Source: Embleya hyalina | GTDB lineage: Bacteria; Actinomycetota; Actinomycetes; Streptomycetales; Streptomycetaceae | NCBI RefSeq assembly: GCF_003967355.1 | Contig: NZ_BIFH01000018.1 | Span: forward strand, 186,001-250,000 | Reading direction: 5' to 3' | Length of the DNA: 64,000 bases | Shown: positions 17,516 through 29,500 of the stretch, piece by piece | Numbering within the stretch: position 1 is the first letter of the stretch | Layout: each line of letters opens with the position of its first letter | Position numbers and translations under genes: made by a program | Notes under the pieces: model-generated | What the model was told of the DNA's origin: nothing | Databases searched by the model: none | The model's input: only the letters and a program-made list of their open reading frames with translations

Positions 17516-20500
17516 ATGGTACGTGCGGACCGCCCGGGCAACGACCCGTCCGCGAACCGGGATTCCGGTCCGCACCGGCCCGAGCCGATCGCCGTCGTCG
17601 GCATGGCGTGCCGGTTGCCCGGCGTGCACGGCCCGGCGGACCTGTGGCGGCTGCTGCGCGCGGGCGCGGACACCATCGGACCGCCGCCCGCGGACCGTCC
17701 GGGCATCGGTGGCGTGTCCGGTCGCGGGTCCTTCCTCGCCTCGATCGACGGCTTCGACCCGGCCTTCTTCGGCATCTCCGGGCGCGAGGCCGCCACGATG
17801 GACCCCCACCAGCGGCTGATGCTCGAACTGGGCTGGGAGGCACTGGAGGACGCGGGCATCGTCCCCGACACCCTCGCGGGCACCCGCACCGGCGTGTTCG
17901 TCGCCACCGGATCCGACGACTACGCGCCGCTGCTCGGAGCCGAGGACCCGGACCCGGCCACCGCGCATACCGTCACGGGTCGGCACCGCAGCATGGTCGC
18001 CAACCGGGTCTCCTACTTCCTGCGCGCCGGCGGCCCCAGCCTGACCGTCGACACCGGCCAGTCCTCGTCCCTGGTCGCGGTGCACACGGCCTGCGCGAGC
18101 CTGCGCGCCGGCGAATCCGAGACGGCCCTGGCCGGCGGGGTCAACCTGATCCTGACCGCGCGATCCACCGACCGCCTGGAACGTTTCGGCGCACTGTCCC
18201 CGGACGGGCGGTGCCATACCTTCGCCGCCGGGGCCAACGGCTACGTCCGCGGCGAGGGCGGCGCCGTCGTGGTGCTCAAACCGCTGCGGCGCGCCCTCGC
18301 GGACGGCGACCGGATCCACTGCCTCGTGCGCGGCAGCGCCGTCAACAACGACGGGGGCGGCGAGACGCTGACCGCACCCGACGCGAGCGGGCAACGGGAC
18401 GTGCTGCGGCGGGCGTACGAGCACGCGGACGTGGACCCGGCCCGGGTCGGCTACGTCGAGCTGCACGGAACGGGAACCAGGCTCGGCGACCCGATCGAGG
18501 CCGCCGCGCTGGGCGCGGTGCTCGGAGCCGGGCGCGACGCCGACCGGGCACTCCCGGTGGGTTCGGTGAAGACCAACGTCGGTCACCTGGAGGCCGCGGC
18601 CGGGGTGATCGGGTTCGTGAAGGCCGCACTGGTGATTTCCCACGGGGAGATTCCGGCGAGTCTGAATCACGCGGAGCCGAATCCGGAAATCCCGTTCGCC
18701 GAGCTGCGGTTGGCGGTGGTGACGGAGTCGATGGCGTGGCCGGGGCCGGGGCCGGGGGAGTCGGCGGACCCCGTGGATGGCGTGGATTCGGCGGGGCTGC
18801 GAATCGCCGGGGTGAGTTCGTTCGGCATGGGTGGGACGAATTGCCATGTGGTGCTCTCCGAGGTGGAGGTCACGCCCGAGAGCGAGCCGGAGGCCGGGAC
18901 CGAGTCCGAGGCCGGGACCGAGTCCCACACCGTCGGCGTGGCGGATTCGGTCGCCCCCGACGTGTCGCCCCTGGTCGTCTCCGGTCGCACCGATCGGGCC
19001 CTGCGGGCCCAGGCGGCTCGGCTCGCCCGCTTCGTCGGCGACCGGTCGGAACTCGGTCTGCCCGACATCGCGCACTCGCTCCTGTCGACACGATCGGCGT
19101 TCGACCACCGCGGCGTGGTGATCGCCGGCGGTCGGGCCGACGCGGTCGCGGGTCTGCGTGCGCTCGCCGCCGGTGAACCGGCGCCGGGCGTGGTGGCCGG
19201 GCGGGCCCGAACCGCCGGACGCACGGTGCTGGTCTTCCCCGGCCAGGGATCGCAATGGCTCGGCATGGCCGTCGGACTCCTCGACTCCGCACCGGTGTTC
19301 GCCGCACGGATCGCGGACTGCGACGCGGCGCTCGCGCCCTACGTCGACCGCTCGGTGGTGTCGACCCTGCGCTCGGCGTCCGCGGACCGGCTGGAGCGAG
19401 CCGACGTCGTACAACCCGCGCTCTGGGCGGTCATGGTCTCGCTCGCCGAACTGTGGGGCTCCTTCGGCGTACGACCCGCCGCCGTGCTCGGCCATTCCCA
19501 GGGCGAGATCGCCGCCGCGTGCGTCGCCGGCGCGCTCACCCTCGCCGACGGCGCGAGGGTCGTGGCGCTGCGCGGCCGCATCCTCCGCGACCTGTCCGGA
19601 CGCGGCGGCATGGTCTCGGTGGGCGTCTCGGCCGAGCGGATCACCGTGCTGCTCGCCCCCTTCGACGGGCGCCTGTCGGTCGCGGCGGTCAACGGCCCGG
19701 CGTCCGTCGTCGTCTCGGGCGAGCCGGCCGCACTCGACGAACTCCTCGTCGCCTGCGCGGCCCAAGGCATGCGGGCCCGGCGGGTCCCGATCGACTACGC
19801 CTCGCACTCCGGCCAGGTCACCGGGACCCGCACGGCGCTGCTCCGCGACCTGGCGGACATCCGGCCGCGCCCGTCCCGCATCCCGTTCTGCTCGTCGGTG
19901 ACCGGCGCGCCGGTGGACACGACCACCCTCGACGCCGAGTACTGGTACACCAATCTGCGCCGGACCGTGCGCTTCGAGCAGGCCGTCCGGACCCTTCTGG
20001 AGCAGGGGCACGACGTCTTCATCGAATCCAGCGCACACCCCGTGCTCACCACGAGCATCCTGGAGACGATCGAGGACGCCGGCGCGGACGCCGCGGCGCT
20101 CGGCACGCTGCGCCGAGGTCAGGGCGGCCCCGAGCGCTTCCGCGCCGCGCTCGCGGAGGCGTACACCTGCGGCGTCACGGTCGACTGGAACCCGCTCCCC
20201 GCCCCGATCGCGCGCCGGGTCGACCTGCCCACATACGCGTTCCAGCGCGAGCGCTTCAGGGTCGGTGGTACGGCCGACGCACCCGCCGGGACCCGTCGGC
20301 AGGCGCGGTCCGCGTGGGCCGAGAGGTTGGCCGGGCTCTCTCGTACGGAGCGGGAACAGGCCGTATACGAACTGGTGTTCGCGCACGCTGCGACGATGCT
20401 GGACCGGCCCGCGTTGAACGCGGCCGACGGCGAGCAGACGTTCGAGGCCCTTGGTCTGGACTCCCCGGGTGCCGTCGAACTGCGCAACCGGCTCAACACC

Positions 20501-23500
20501 GGCACCGGACTCCGGCTTCCCACGACGCTCGCGTACGACCACCCCACACCGGTGGCGGTCGTACGGCATCTGGCCGGCCTGCTTCTCGACACCGCGTCCG
20601 ACGACGCGCGGTCCGAGTCCGACACGGCGGCGGAACAGCCGACCGACAGCGATCCGATCGCCATCGTCGGAATGGCCTGCCGCCTGCCCGGCGGCGTCGC
20701 CTCCCCCGAGGACCTGTGGCGACTCGTGGCCGCGGGCGGCGACGCCATCACGCCCTTCCCCGACGACCGGGGCTGGGACCCGGCGGCGCTCCACGACCCG
20801 GACGCCGGCCCGGGTCCCGACCCCGCCCGCGACCGCGACTCCGACTCCGCCTCCGACTCCGACTCCGCCTCCGACTCCGATCCCGGCTTCGGGAAGGCCG
20901 GCGCCGGATACGTCCGGCACGGTGGCTTCCTGGCCGGGGCGGCCGACTTCGACGCGGACTTCTTCGGGATCTCGCCGCGCGAGGCCCTGGCGATGGATCC
21001 GCAGCAGCGGTTGTTGCTGGAGACCTCGTGGGAGGTCTTCGAGCGGGCCGGGATCGACCCGGCCGCCTTGAAGGGCAGCCGGACCGGCGTGTTCGTCGGC
21101 GCGATGGGCCAGGACTACGGCGCCCGGCTCGACGCGGCCGCCGACGGCTCCGAGGGCTACCGGCTCACCGGCAACGCCGGCGGCGTCCTGTCCGGACGGC
21201 TCGCCTACACGTTCGGCTTCGAGGGCCCGGCCGTCACTGTCGATACGGCGTGCTCGTCGTCGCTGGTCGGCCTGCACCTGGCGGCGCAGGCCCTGCGCGC
21301 CGGCGAGTGCTCGATGGCGCTGGCGGCCGGGGCGACGGTGATGTCGACCCCGGGCATGTTCGTCGAGTTCGGTCGGCAGCGGGGATTGGCGTCGGACGGC
21401 CGCTGCAAGGCGTTCTCGGCCGCCGCGGACGGCACCGGCTGGTCGGAGGGTGTGGGTGTGCTGCTCGTGGAGCGGTTGTCGGACGCGCGGCGGCTCGGGC
21501 ATCGGGTGTTGGCGACGGTGCGTGGTTCGGCGATCAATCAGGACGGGGCGAGCAACGGTTTGACGGCGCCGAACGGTTCGGCGCAGCAGCGGGTCATCCG
21601 GCAGGCGTTGGCGAACGCGGGTCTGTCGGCCGCGGACGTCGACGCGGTCGAGGCGCACGGCACGGGCACCACGCTCGGCGACCCGATCGAGGCGCAGGCG
21701 CTGATCGCCACCTACGGTCGGGGTCGGGACCGCGAACGGCCGTTGTACCTGGGGTCGTTGAAGTCGAACATCGGCCACGCCCAGGCCGCCGCGGGTGTGG
21801 CCGGGGTGATCAAGATGGTGATGGCGATGCGCGCGGGCGTACTGCCTCGGACCCTGCACGTCGACGAGCCGTCCCCGCACGTCGACTGGTCGGCGGGAGC
21901 GGTGGAGTTGCTGACCCGGGCCCGGGAGTGGCCGGAGGTGGGCCGTCCGCGCCGGGCGGCGGTGTCGTCGTTCGGGATCAGCGGGACGAACGCGCACGTG
22001 ATCGTCGAGCAGGCGGCGGCCGAAAGGGTGAAGACGGTACCCGGGCCCGATGCGCGTCCGGGCAGGCCGCTCCCCTTCGCGGTGTCCGGGCACGGCCGAG
22101 ACGGTCTGCGGGCGCAGGCGGCCCGACTGGCGCGGTTCGTCGGGGACGAGCCCGAACTCGGGTTGGCCGACGTGGCGTCGGCGCTGATCGGGTCGCGGTC
22201 GCCGCTGGCGTGCCGGGGCGTCGTACTGGCCTCGGACCGGGCCGAACTGGTCGCCGGATTGGCGGCGTTGAGCGCGGACGAGCCGCTACCGGGCGTGGTC
22301 TCGGGCGCGGCCCGCTCCTCGGGGCGGACCGTGCTGGTGTTCCCGGGGCAGGGGTCGCAGTGGGTGCGTATGGGTGCCGAACTCCTCGACGAGTTCCCGG
22401 TGTTCGCGGGGTGGATCGCGGAGTGTGAGGTGGCGTTGGCGCCGTTTGTGGATTGGTCGTTGGTGTCGGTGTTGCGGTCGGGGTCGGGGGAGTGGTTGGG
22501 CCGGGTGGATGTGGTGCAGCCGGTGTTGTGGGCGGTGATGGTGTCGCTTGCGGGGTTGTGGGGTTCGTTCGGTGTGGTGCCGGGTGCGGTGGTGGGGCAT
22601 TCGCAGGGGGAGGTGGCGGCGGCGTGTGTGGCGGGGGCGTTGTCGTTGGCGGATGGTGCGCGGGTGGTGGCGTTGCGGGGGCGGGCGTTGTCGGTGTTGG
22701 CGGGTTCCGGGGCGATGGTGTCGGTGGCGTTGGGGCGTGCCGAGGTGGTCGATGTGTTGGGGCCGTTCGGGGGTCGGTTGTGGGTGGCGGCGGTGAACGG
22801 GCCGTCGTCGGTGACGGTGTCGGGTGATCCGGGTGCGGTGGACGCGTTGGTGGGGGTGTGTGAGGCGCGGGGTGTGTGGGTGGGTCGGGTGGCGGTGGAT
22901 TATGCGTCGCACGGGGTGGGGGTGGAGGCGGTTCGGGAGCGGTTGTCGGCGGGGTTGGCGGATGTGCGGCCGGTGGTGTCGGGTGTGCCGTTCTATTCGA
23001 CGGTGACGGCCGGTCGGTTGGGGACGGCGGCTTTGGATGGTGGTTATTGGTATGCGAATCTGCGGCAGCCGGTGCGTTTCGAGGAGACGGTGCGGCTGTT
23101 GCTGGCGGAGGGGTTCGACGCGTTCGTCGAGGTGAGCGCTCATCCGGTGTTGACCACGCCGATCGAGACCACCATCGAAGCCGCCGAGGCCGAAGCCGTG
23201 GTGTTGGGGACGTTGCGGCGAGGCGAGGGCGGCCCGGAGCGCTTCACCACGGCACTCGCCGAGGCGCACGTCAACGGGCTCGCCGTGGACTGGACGCCGC
23301 TCGTGGGCGAACACACGGCCCGGGACGTCGAGTTGCCGACCTACGCCTTCCGGCGTCGACGGTATTGGACGGCCCGTTCGGCGTCCCACGGTGACGCGCG
23401 CGGTCTTGGCCAGGCCCCGGCGCGCCACCCCCTTCTCGGCGCCTCGGTGTCCCTGGCGGACGGGCGGGGAGTCCTGTCGACGGGACGACTGTCGTTGTCC

Positions 23501-26500
23501 TCGCACGCCTGGCTCGGGGATCACGTGGTCGCCGGGACGGTGCTGCTGCCGGGTACGGCGTTCGCGGAACTGGCGATCCGGGCCGGGGACGAGGTCGGCT
23601 GTGGCCGGCTCGCCGAACTCGTCCTGGAGGCGCCGCTGGTGATCCCCGAGCACGGCTCGGTGGACCTCCAGGTCGTGGTCGGCGCGGCCGAGGCCGACGG
23701 GTTGCGTTCGGTCGCCGTGTACGCCCGCGGCGGGGACGAGTCGGCGGAGCCGGACTGGACCCGGCACGCCGTCGGGACACTCTCGGCAGGCGGATCGGCG
23801 CGGGACGCGTCCTTCGCGTCGGAGACCTGGCCGCCGACCGGCGTGGTGCCGATGGATCTCGAAGGCTTCCACGCCGACCTGGAGCGCGGGGGCTATGCGT
23901 ACGGGCCCGCGTTCCGGGGGCTGCGCGCCGCATGGCGCTCGGGTGACGACACATACGCCGAGGTGGCGCTGCCCGAGGACGAAGCGGCGGACGCGGGTCG
24001 TTTCGGGTTGCACCCGGCGCTGCTCGACGCCGCGTTGCACGCCGCCCTGTCCCGGGGCGGCGAGTCGGTGCTGTTGCCGTTCGTCTTCAAGGGCCTGACA
24101 CTGCACGCGAGCGGTGCGTCCCACCTGCGGGTACGGCTGTCTCCAGCCGGGCCGGACGCCGTCCGGGTGTCGCTGGCCGACGCGACCGGGTCACCCGTGG
24201 CCGTGATCGAGGCGCTGACGTTGCGCCCGATCGCCCACGACGTGCTCGCCGCGGCGCGACCCGTCGCGGAGCACGATCTGTACCGCGTCGAATGGATTCC
24301 GGCCGGCGGGGTCGATGCCGCCTTCGCCGGTGCGATCCGGGTGCTCGGCGCGGACGCCCCCGATCTGGGGTCGATGGCCGCGGACGGCGTCCCCGAGGTG
24401 GTCGTTCTGCCCTGCTTCGCCGACTCGGCGGCGGACGACGATCGGGCCGCCGCAGCCCACCGGATGGCGATTCGGGTGTTGACGGTGGTGCGGGAGTGGC
24501 TTGCCGACGAGCGTTTCGCCGGGGCGCGGCTGGTCGTGGTGACGCGGGGCGCGGTGGGCGTCTCGACGGATTCGGAAGCCCCGGAGCTGCCGGGCCTCGC
24601 GGCGTCGGCGGTGTGGGGGCTGGTGCGGTCGGCGGCGACCGAGCACCCCGATCGTTTCGCCGTGGTGGACGTCGACGACGCGGACTGGATGGCCGTCCTC
24701 CCGAGCGTACTGGCGTCCCGAGAGCGGGAGTCGGTGGTACGCGGGGGCACGGTTTCGGTGCCGCGATTGGTCCGGCACGCCGCCTCCTCCGTCGAGGCAG
24801 TGGATCGCTTCGGTGCCGGAACGGTCCTGATCACCGGCGGCACCGGCCTGTTGGGCGGACTGGTGGCGCGCCGTCTCGTCTCCCGGCACGGGGTGCGCAA
24901 CCTGGTGCTGCTCGGTCGGCGGGGTGAACAGGCACCCGAAGTACGGGAGTTGGCCGCCGAGTTGGCGGCGCTGGGCGCGTCGGTGGTGGTCGAGGCCGGT
25001 GATGTGGCCGATCGGGACACATTGCGCGCGGTGTTGGATCGCCTGCGCGTCCCGCTGACGGGGGTGGTGCATGCCGCCGGACTGCTGGACGACGGACTGG
25101 TCGCGGCGATGACGGACGAGCGATTGCACGCCGTGCTGCGCGCCAAGGTCGACGGCGCGGTCAACCTGCACGAACTGACCGCCGACCACGACCTCGCCGC
25201 CTTCGTGCTCTTCTCCTCGGTCTCCGGCATCCTGGGCGGCCCGGGACAGGCGAACTACGCGGCGGCGAACACCTACCTCGACGCGCTCGCCCACGCCCGC
25301 CGCGCCGCCGGGCTCGCGGCCACCTCGCTCGCCTGGGGGTTGTGGGGCGAGACCGGCGGGATGACCGGTGCGATGAGCGACGCCGACCGGCGACGGATGC
25401 GCCGGTTCGGCGTCGGACCGCTCGCCACGGAGCAGGGCCTGCGCCTCTTCGACGCCGCGCTCGGCTCGACCGAGGCGCTGTTGATCCCGGCCGTGTTGGA
25501 CCTGCCCGGGCTCCGTGCCCGCGTCGGGAGCGGCCTGCCGATGGGCATGTCGCGCGGTCTCGTGCGCACGCCGGCCCGCCCCGTCGCCGCCGGCGCGGAT
25601 GCGCTTCCGTCGGGGCCCACCCCGGCCCGACGGCTCGACGCCCTTTCGGAGGCCGAGCGGGAGCGGGCCCTGGCGGCGGTGATCCGCGAACACGTGGCGG
25701 CCGTACTCGGCTTCCCCACCGGTGCCGACATCGTCTTCACCACGACCTTCAAATCGCTCGGCTTCGACTCGCTGACCGCCCTCGACCTGCGCAACCGGCT
25801 GAACACGGCCACCGGCCTGCGCCTGCCCGCCACCCTCGTCTTCGACCACCCGACCCCGGCGGCCCTGCTCCGCGAGGTCCGCCGGGAACTCCTGGGCACC
25901 CGGGACGCGCCGCCCACCACGATGCCCGCCGCGCCGGTGGACGACGACCCGATCGCCATCGTCGGGATGGCCTGCCGCTACCCCGGCGGGGTGGAGTCGC
26001 CCGAGGACCTGTGGCGCCTGGTCGCCGACGGCCGGGACGTGGTCTCGGCCTTCCCGACGAACCGCGGCTGGGACCTGGAGGGCCTGTACGACCCCGATCC
26101 GGCGGCCTCCGGGAAGAGCTATGCCCGCGAAGGCGGATTCCTGCACGACGCCGGGCGGTTCGACGCCGGATTCTTCGACATCTCGCCGCGCGAGGCGTTG
26201 GCGATGGATCCGCAGCAGCGGTTGTTGCTGGAGACCTCGTGGCAGGTGCTGGAACGGGCCGGGATCGATCCCGGCACGCTGCGCGGCAGTCGGACCGGCG
26301 TGTTCGTCGGGGTGATGTACCACGACTACGCGTCGGGCATGCGGACGGTGCCCGAGGGTGTGGACGGCTACCTGCTGCTCGGCAACTCCGGCAGCATCGC
26401 GTCGGGGCGGATCGCCTACACCTTCGGGTTCGAGGGTCCGGCGGTGACCGTGGACACCGCGTGCTCGTCGTCGTTGGTCGCGCTGCACCTGGCCGCTCAG

Positions 26501-29500
26501 GCCGTGCGCCGCGGTGAGTGTTCGATGGCGCTGGCCGGTGGCGTGACGGTGATGGGCACGCCGGAGGTCTTCGTCGAGTTCAGTCGGCAGCGGGGATTGG
26601 CACCGGACGGCCGGTGCAAGGCGTTCTCGGCGGCCGCGGACGGCGCGGGCTGGTCGGAGGGTGTGGGTGTGCTGCTCGTGGAGCGGTTGTCGGACGCGCG
26701 GCGGCTCGGGCATCGGGTGTTGGCGACGGTGCGTGGTTCGGCGATCAATCAGGACGGGGCGAGCAACGGTTTGACGGCGCCGAACGGTTCGGCGCAGCAG
26801 CGGGTCATCCGGCAGGCGTTGGCGAACGCGGGATTGTCGGCCGCGGACGTCGACGCGGTCGAGGCGCACGGCACGGGCACCACGCTCGGCGACCCGATCG
26901 AGGCGCAGGCGCTGATCGCCACCTACGGTCAGGGAAGGGACCACGAACGGCCGCTGTACCTGGGGTCGTTGAAGTCGAACATCGGCCACGCCCAGGCGGC
27001 GGCCGGGGTCGGCGGGGTGATCAAGATGGTGATGGCGATGCGTGCGGGCGTGTTGCCTCGGACGCTGCACTGCGATGTACCGTCTCCACACGTCGACTGG
27101 TCGGCGGGCACGGTCGCATTGCTCACCGAGGCGCGCGAGTGGCCCGACGACGGGCGTCCCCGCCGGGCCGGTGTCTCGTCGTTCGGCGCGAGCGGCACGA
27201 ACGCGCATGTGCTCCTGGAACAGGAACCCGAACCGACGAACGCCGAAGACGTCGCGGAATTCGTGGCCGGCGAACGGTTCCTGGCCTGGCACCTTTCGGC
27301 GAGGTCCGACGACGCGCTGCGCGCCCAGGCGGCGGCGCTGTCCGCCCACCTGGACGAGAACCCCGAACTCGACCTCGCCGCGGTCGCCTCGGCCCTGGCC
27401 GGGTCGCGTGCGGCGCTCGAGGAGCGCGCCGTGGTGGTCGGTTCCACGCGCGCCGCGCTGTCGGACGGCCTGGACGCGCTGGCGGCGGGTGAGTTCGGGG
27501 CGGGCGTCGTCCGGGGATCGGTGCTCGGGACGGGGGACCTTGCGTTCCTGTTCGCGGGGCAGGGGAGTCAGCGGGTCGGGATGGGACGCGAACTGCACGC
27601 TCGCTTCCCGGTGTTCGCGGCGAGTTTCGACGCCGCGGCGGCGGAGCTGGATCGCCGACTGGCCGGGCATGTCGCGTACTCGGTGCGGGATGTGGTGTTC
27701 GGGACGGAGGGCACCGCAGGGCTGTTGGACGAGACGGTGTTCACCCAGGCGGCGCTCTTCGCGATCGAGGTGGCGCTGTTCCGCTTGGTCGAATCGTTCG
27801 GTCTGCGCCCGCGGTTCCTGCTGGGTCACTCGATCGGGGAGGTGGCCGCCGCGCATGTCGCGGGTGTCTGGTCGCTCGCGGACGCGGCCGAGGTGGTGGC
27901 GGCGCGGGGGCGGTTGATGCAGGCGCTTCCGGCCGGTGGCGCGATGGTCGCGGTACAGGCCGGCGAGGACGAGGTGACGGCGGCGCTGGCCGCGGCGGGT
28001 GTCGGTGACACGGCGGGCATCGCCGCGCTGAACGGTCCGACGTCGGTGGTGCTCTCCGGCGACGAGGAGCCGGTGCTTCGGGTGGCGGCCGAGTTCGCGG
28101 CGCGCGGGCGCAAGACCAAACGACTGACGATCAGCCGCGCGTCCCACTCGCCGCGGATGGACGGGATGACGGCCGAATTCCGGGATGTACTGGAGGGGGT
28201 GACCTTCGGTCGACCCACCCTGCCGATCGTCTCCACCCTGACCGGACGGCTCGCCGGCGCCGGGGAATTGACCGAACCGGACTACTGGGTACGGCAGGTG
28301 CGCGGTGCCGTGCGTTTCGCGGACGGGGTGCGGGAACTGCGCGCGGCGGGCGTCGGCACCTTCCTCGAACTGGGGCCGGACGGCGTGCTGACCGCCCTGG
28401 TGCAGGACTGTCTCGCCGCCGGGACCGGCACCGAGGCGGGCCCGCCCGACGTCGCCGCCGGTTCCGTGCTGCGCCGCGACCGCCCGGAGCACGAGGGGTT
28501 GTCGACGGCACTCGCGCTGGCGCATGTACGCGGTTGCCCGATCGACTGGTCGGCGGTGCTCGCGTCGACCGTGCGCCGGCACCTCGACCTGCCCACCTAC
28601 GCCTTCCGGCGCCGGCTCTACTGGCTCGACGACGTCGCGAGCGCACCGGTCGACGCGGCCGGGCTCGGACTGGTCGCGGCCGGGCACCCGTTGCTCGCGG
28701 CGACGGTACGCCTGGCCGGGGCCGACGCGGTCGTACTGACCGGCCGGATCTCCCTCCGGGCCCAGCCGTGGTTGCGCGACCACGCCGTCGCGGGGACGGT
28801 GTTGCTGCCCGGAACCGCGTTCGCGGAACTGGCCGTCCAGGCGGGCGATCGGGTGGGCTGCGGGCGCGTCGACGAGCTGACCCTGCATACGCCGCTCGTG
28901 GTGCCCGAGCACGGCGCGTGCGCCCTTCAGGTACGGGTGGAGTCGCCGGCCGCCGACGGGCGCCGGGCCATCGCGGTGTACTCCCGGGACGAGGCGGCGG
29001 GCGAGGACGGCGAATGGACCCGCCACGCCGCCGGATTCCTGGCCGACAGGGGCACCGACGCGGCGTTCGACCTGGTGGCGTGGCCCCCCGCTGGTGCGCG
29101 ACCGATCGATCTCGACGGCTTCTACGCTCGTGCCGCCGACGGCGGATACGGCTACGGGCCCGCGTTTCGGGGGCTGCGGGCACTGTACCGGGGTCGGGAC
29201 GGCGAGCTGTTCGCCGACGTGCGGTCGCCGGACGAACTCGGCGGGGAGACGGGCCGCTTCGCGGTGCACCCGGCGCTGCTCGACGCCGCGCTGCACGGCC
29301 TGGTCGGTGCCGAGGTCGACGCCGCCCGGACGGGCACGATGCGGTTGCCGTTCGGGTGGCAGGGGCTGACGGTGCACGCGGTCGGGGCGTCGGCGCTGCG
29401 GATCCGACTGGCGCCGGTCGATGGTGATCCCGACCGGATCGCGGTGTGGGCCGCCGACGGCACCGGGCGACCGGTGCTCTCGGCCGAGGCGCTCGAACTG

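Larger units (their letters stand above)
20651..25900 (+). other. PKS module 1: KS-AT(methylmalonyl)-DH-KR-ACP
   Basis: KS Cys at 21251-21253 with intact HGTGT and NIGH. The N-terminal KS part has an Asp/Ser/Ala repeat insertion. AT: GHSQGE and YASH. DH: catalytic [12 protein letters not shown] and LLDAALH, with YGPAFRGL intact. [11 protein letters not shown] cofactor loop, with LDD in GLLDDG marking B-type reduction. There is no ER. Expected product of this step is an alpha-methyl alpha,beta-unsaturated thioester. Confidence 0.9.

Noticed and set aside
18059-18061. Gln at the KS active site as a decayed KS
   Set aside because: Cys-to-Gln in a first module without docking coil is the defining mark of a functional KSQ decarboxylating loading domain.
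17486-22093. Long antisense open frame opposite PKS1 (and similar ones at 24191-29632, 32812-41034, 45256-49854, 54171-59096)
   Set aside because: High-GC codon bias leaves long stop-free shadow frames. Their translations are repetitive Arg/Gly/His-rich with no domain, and the plus strand clearly encodes PKS.
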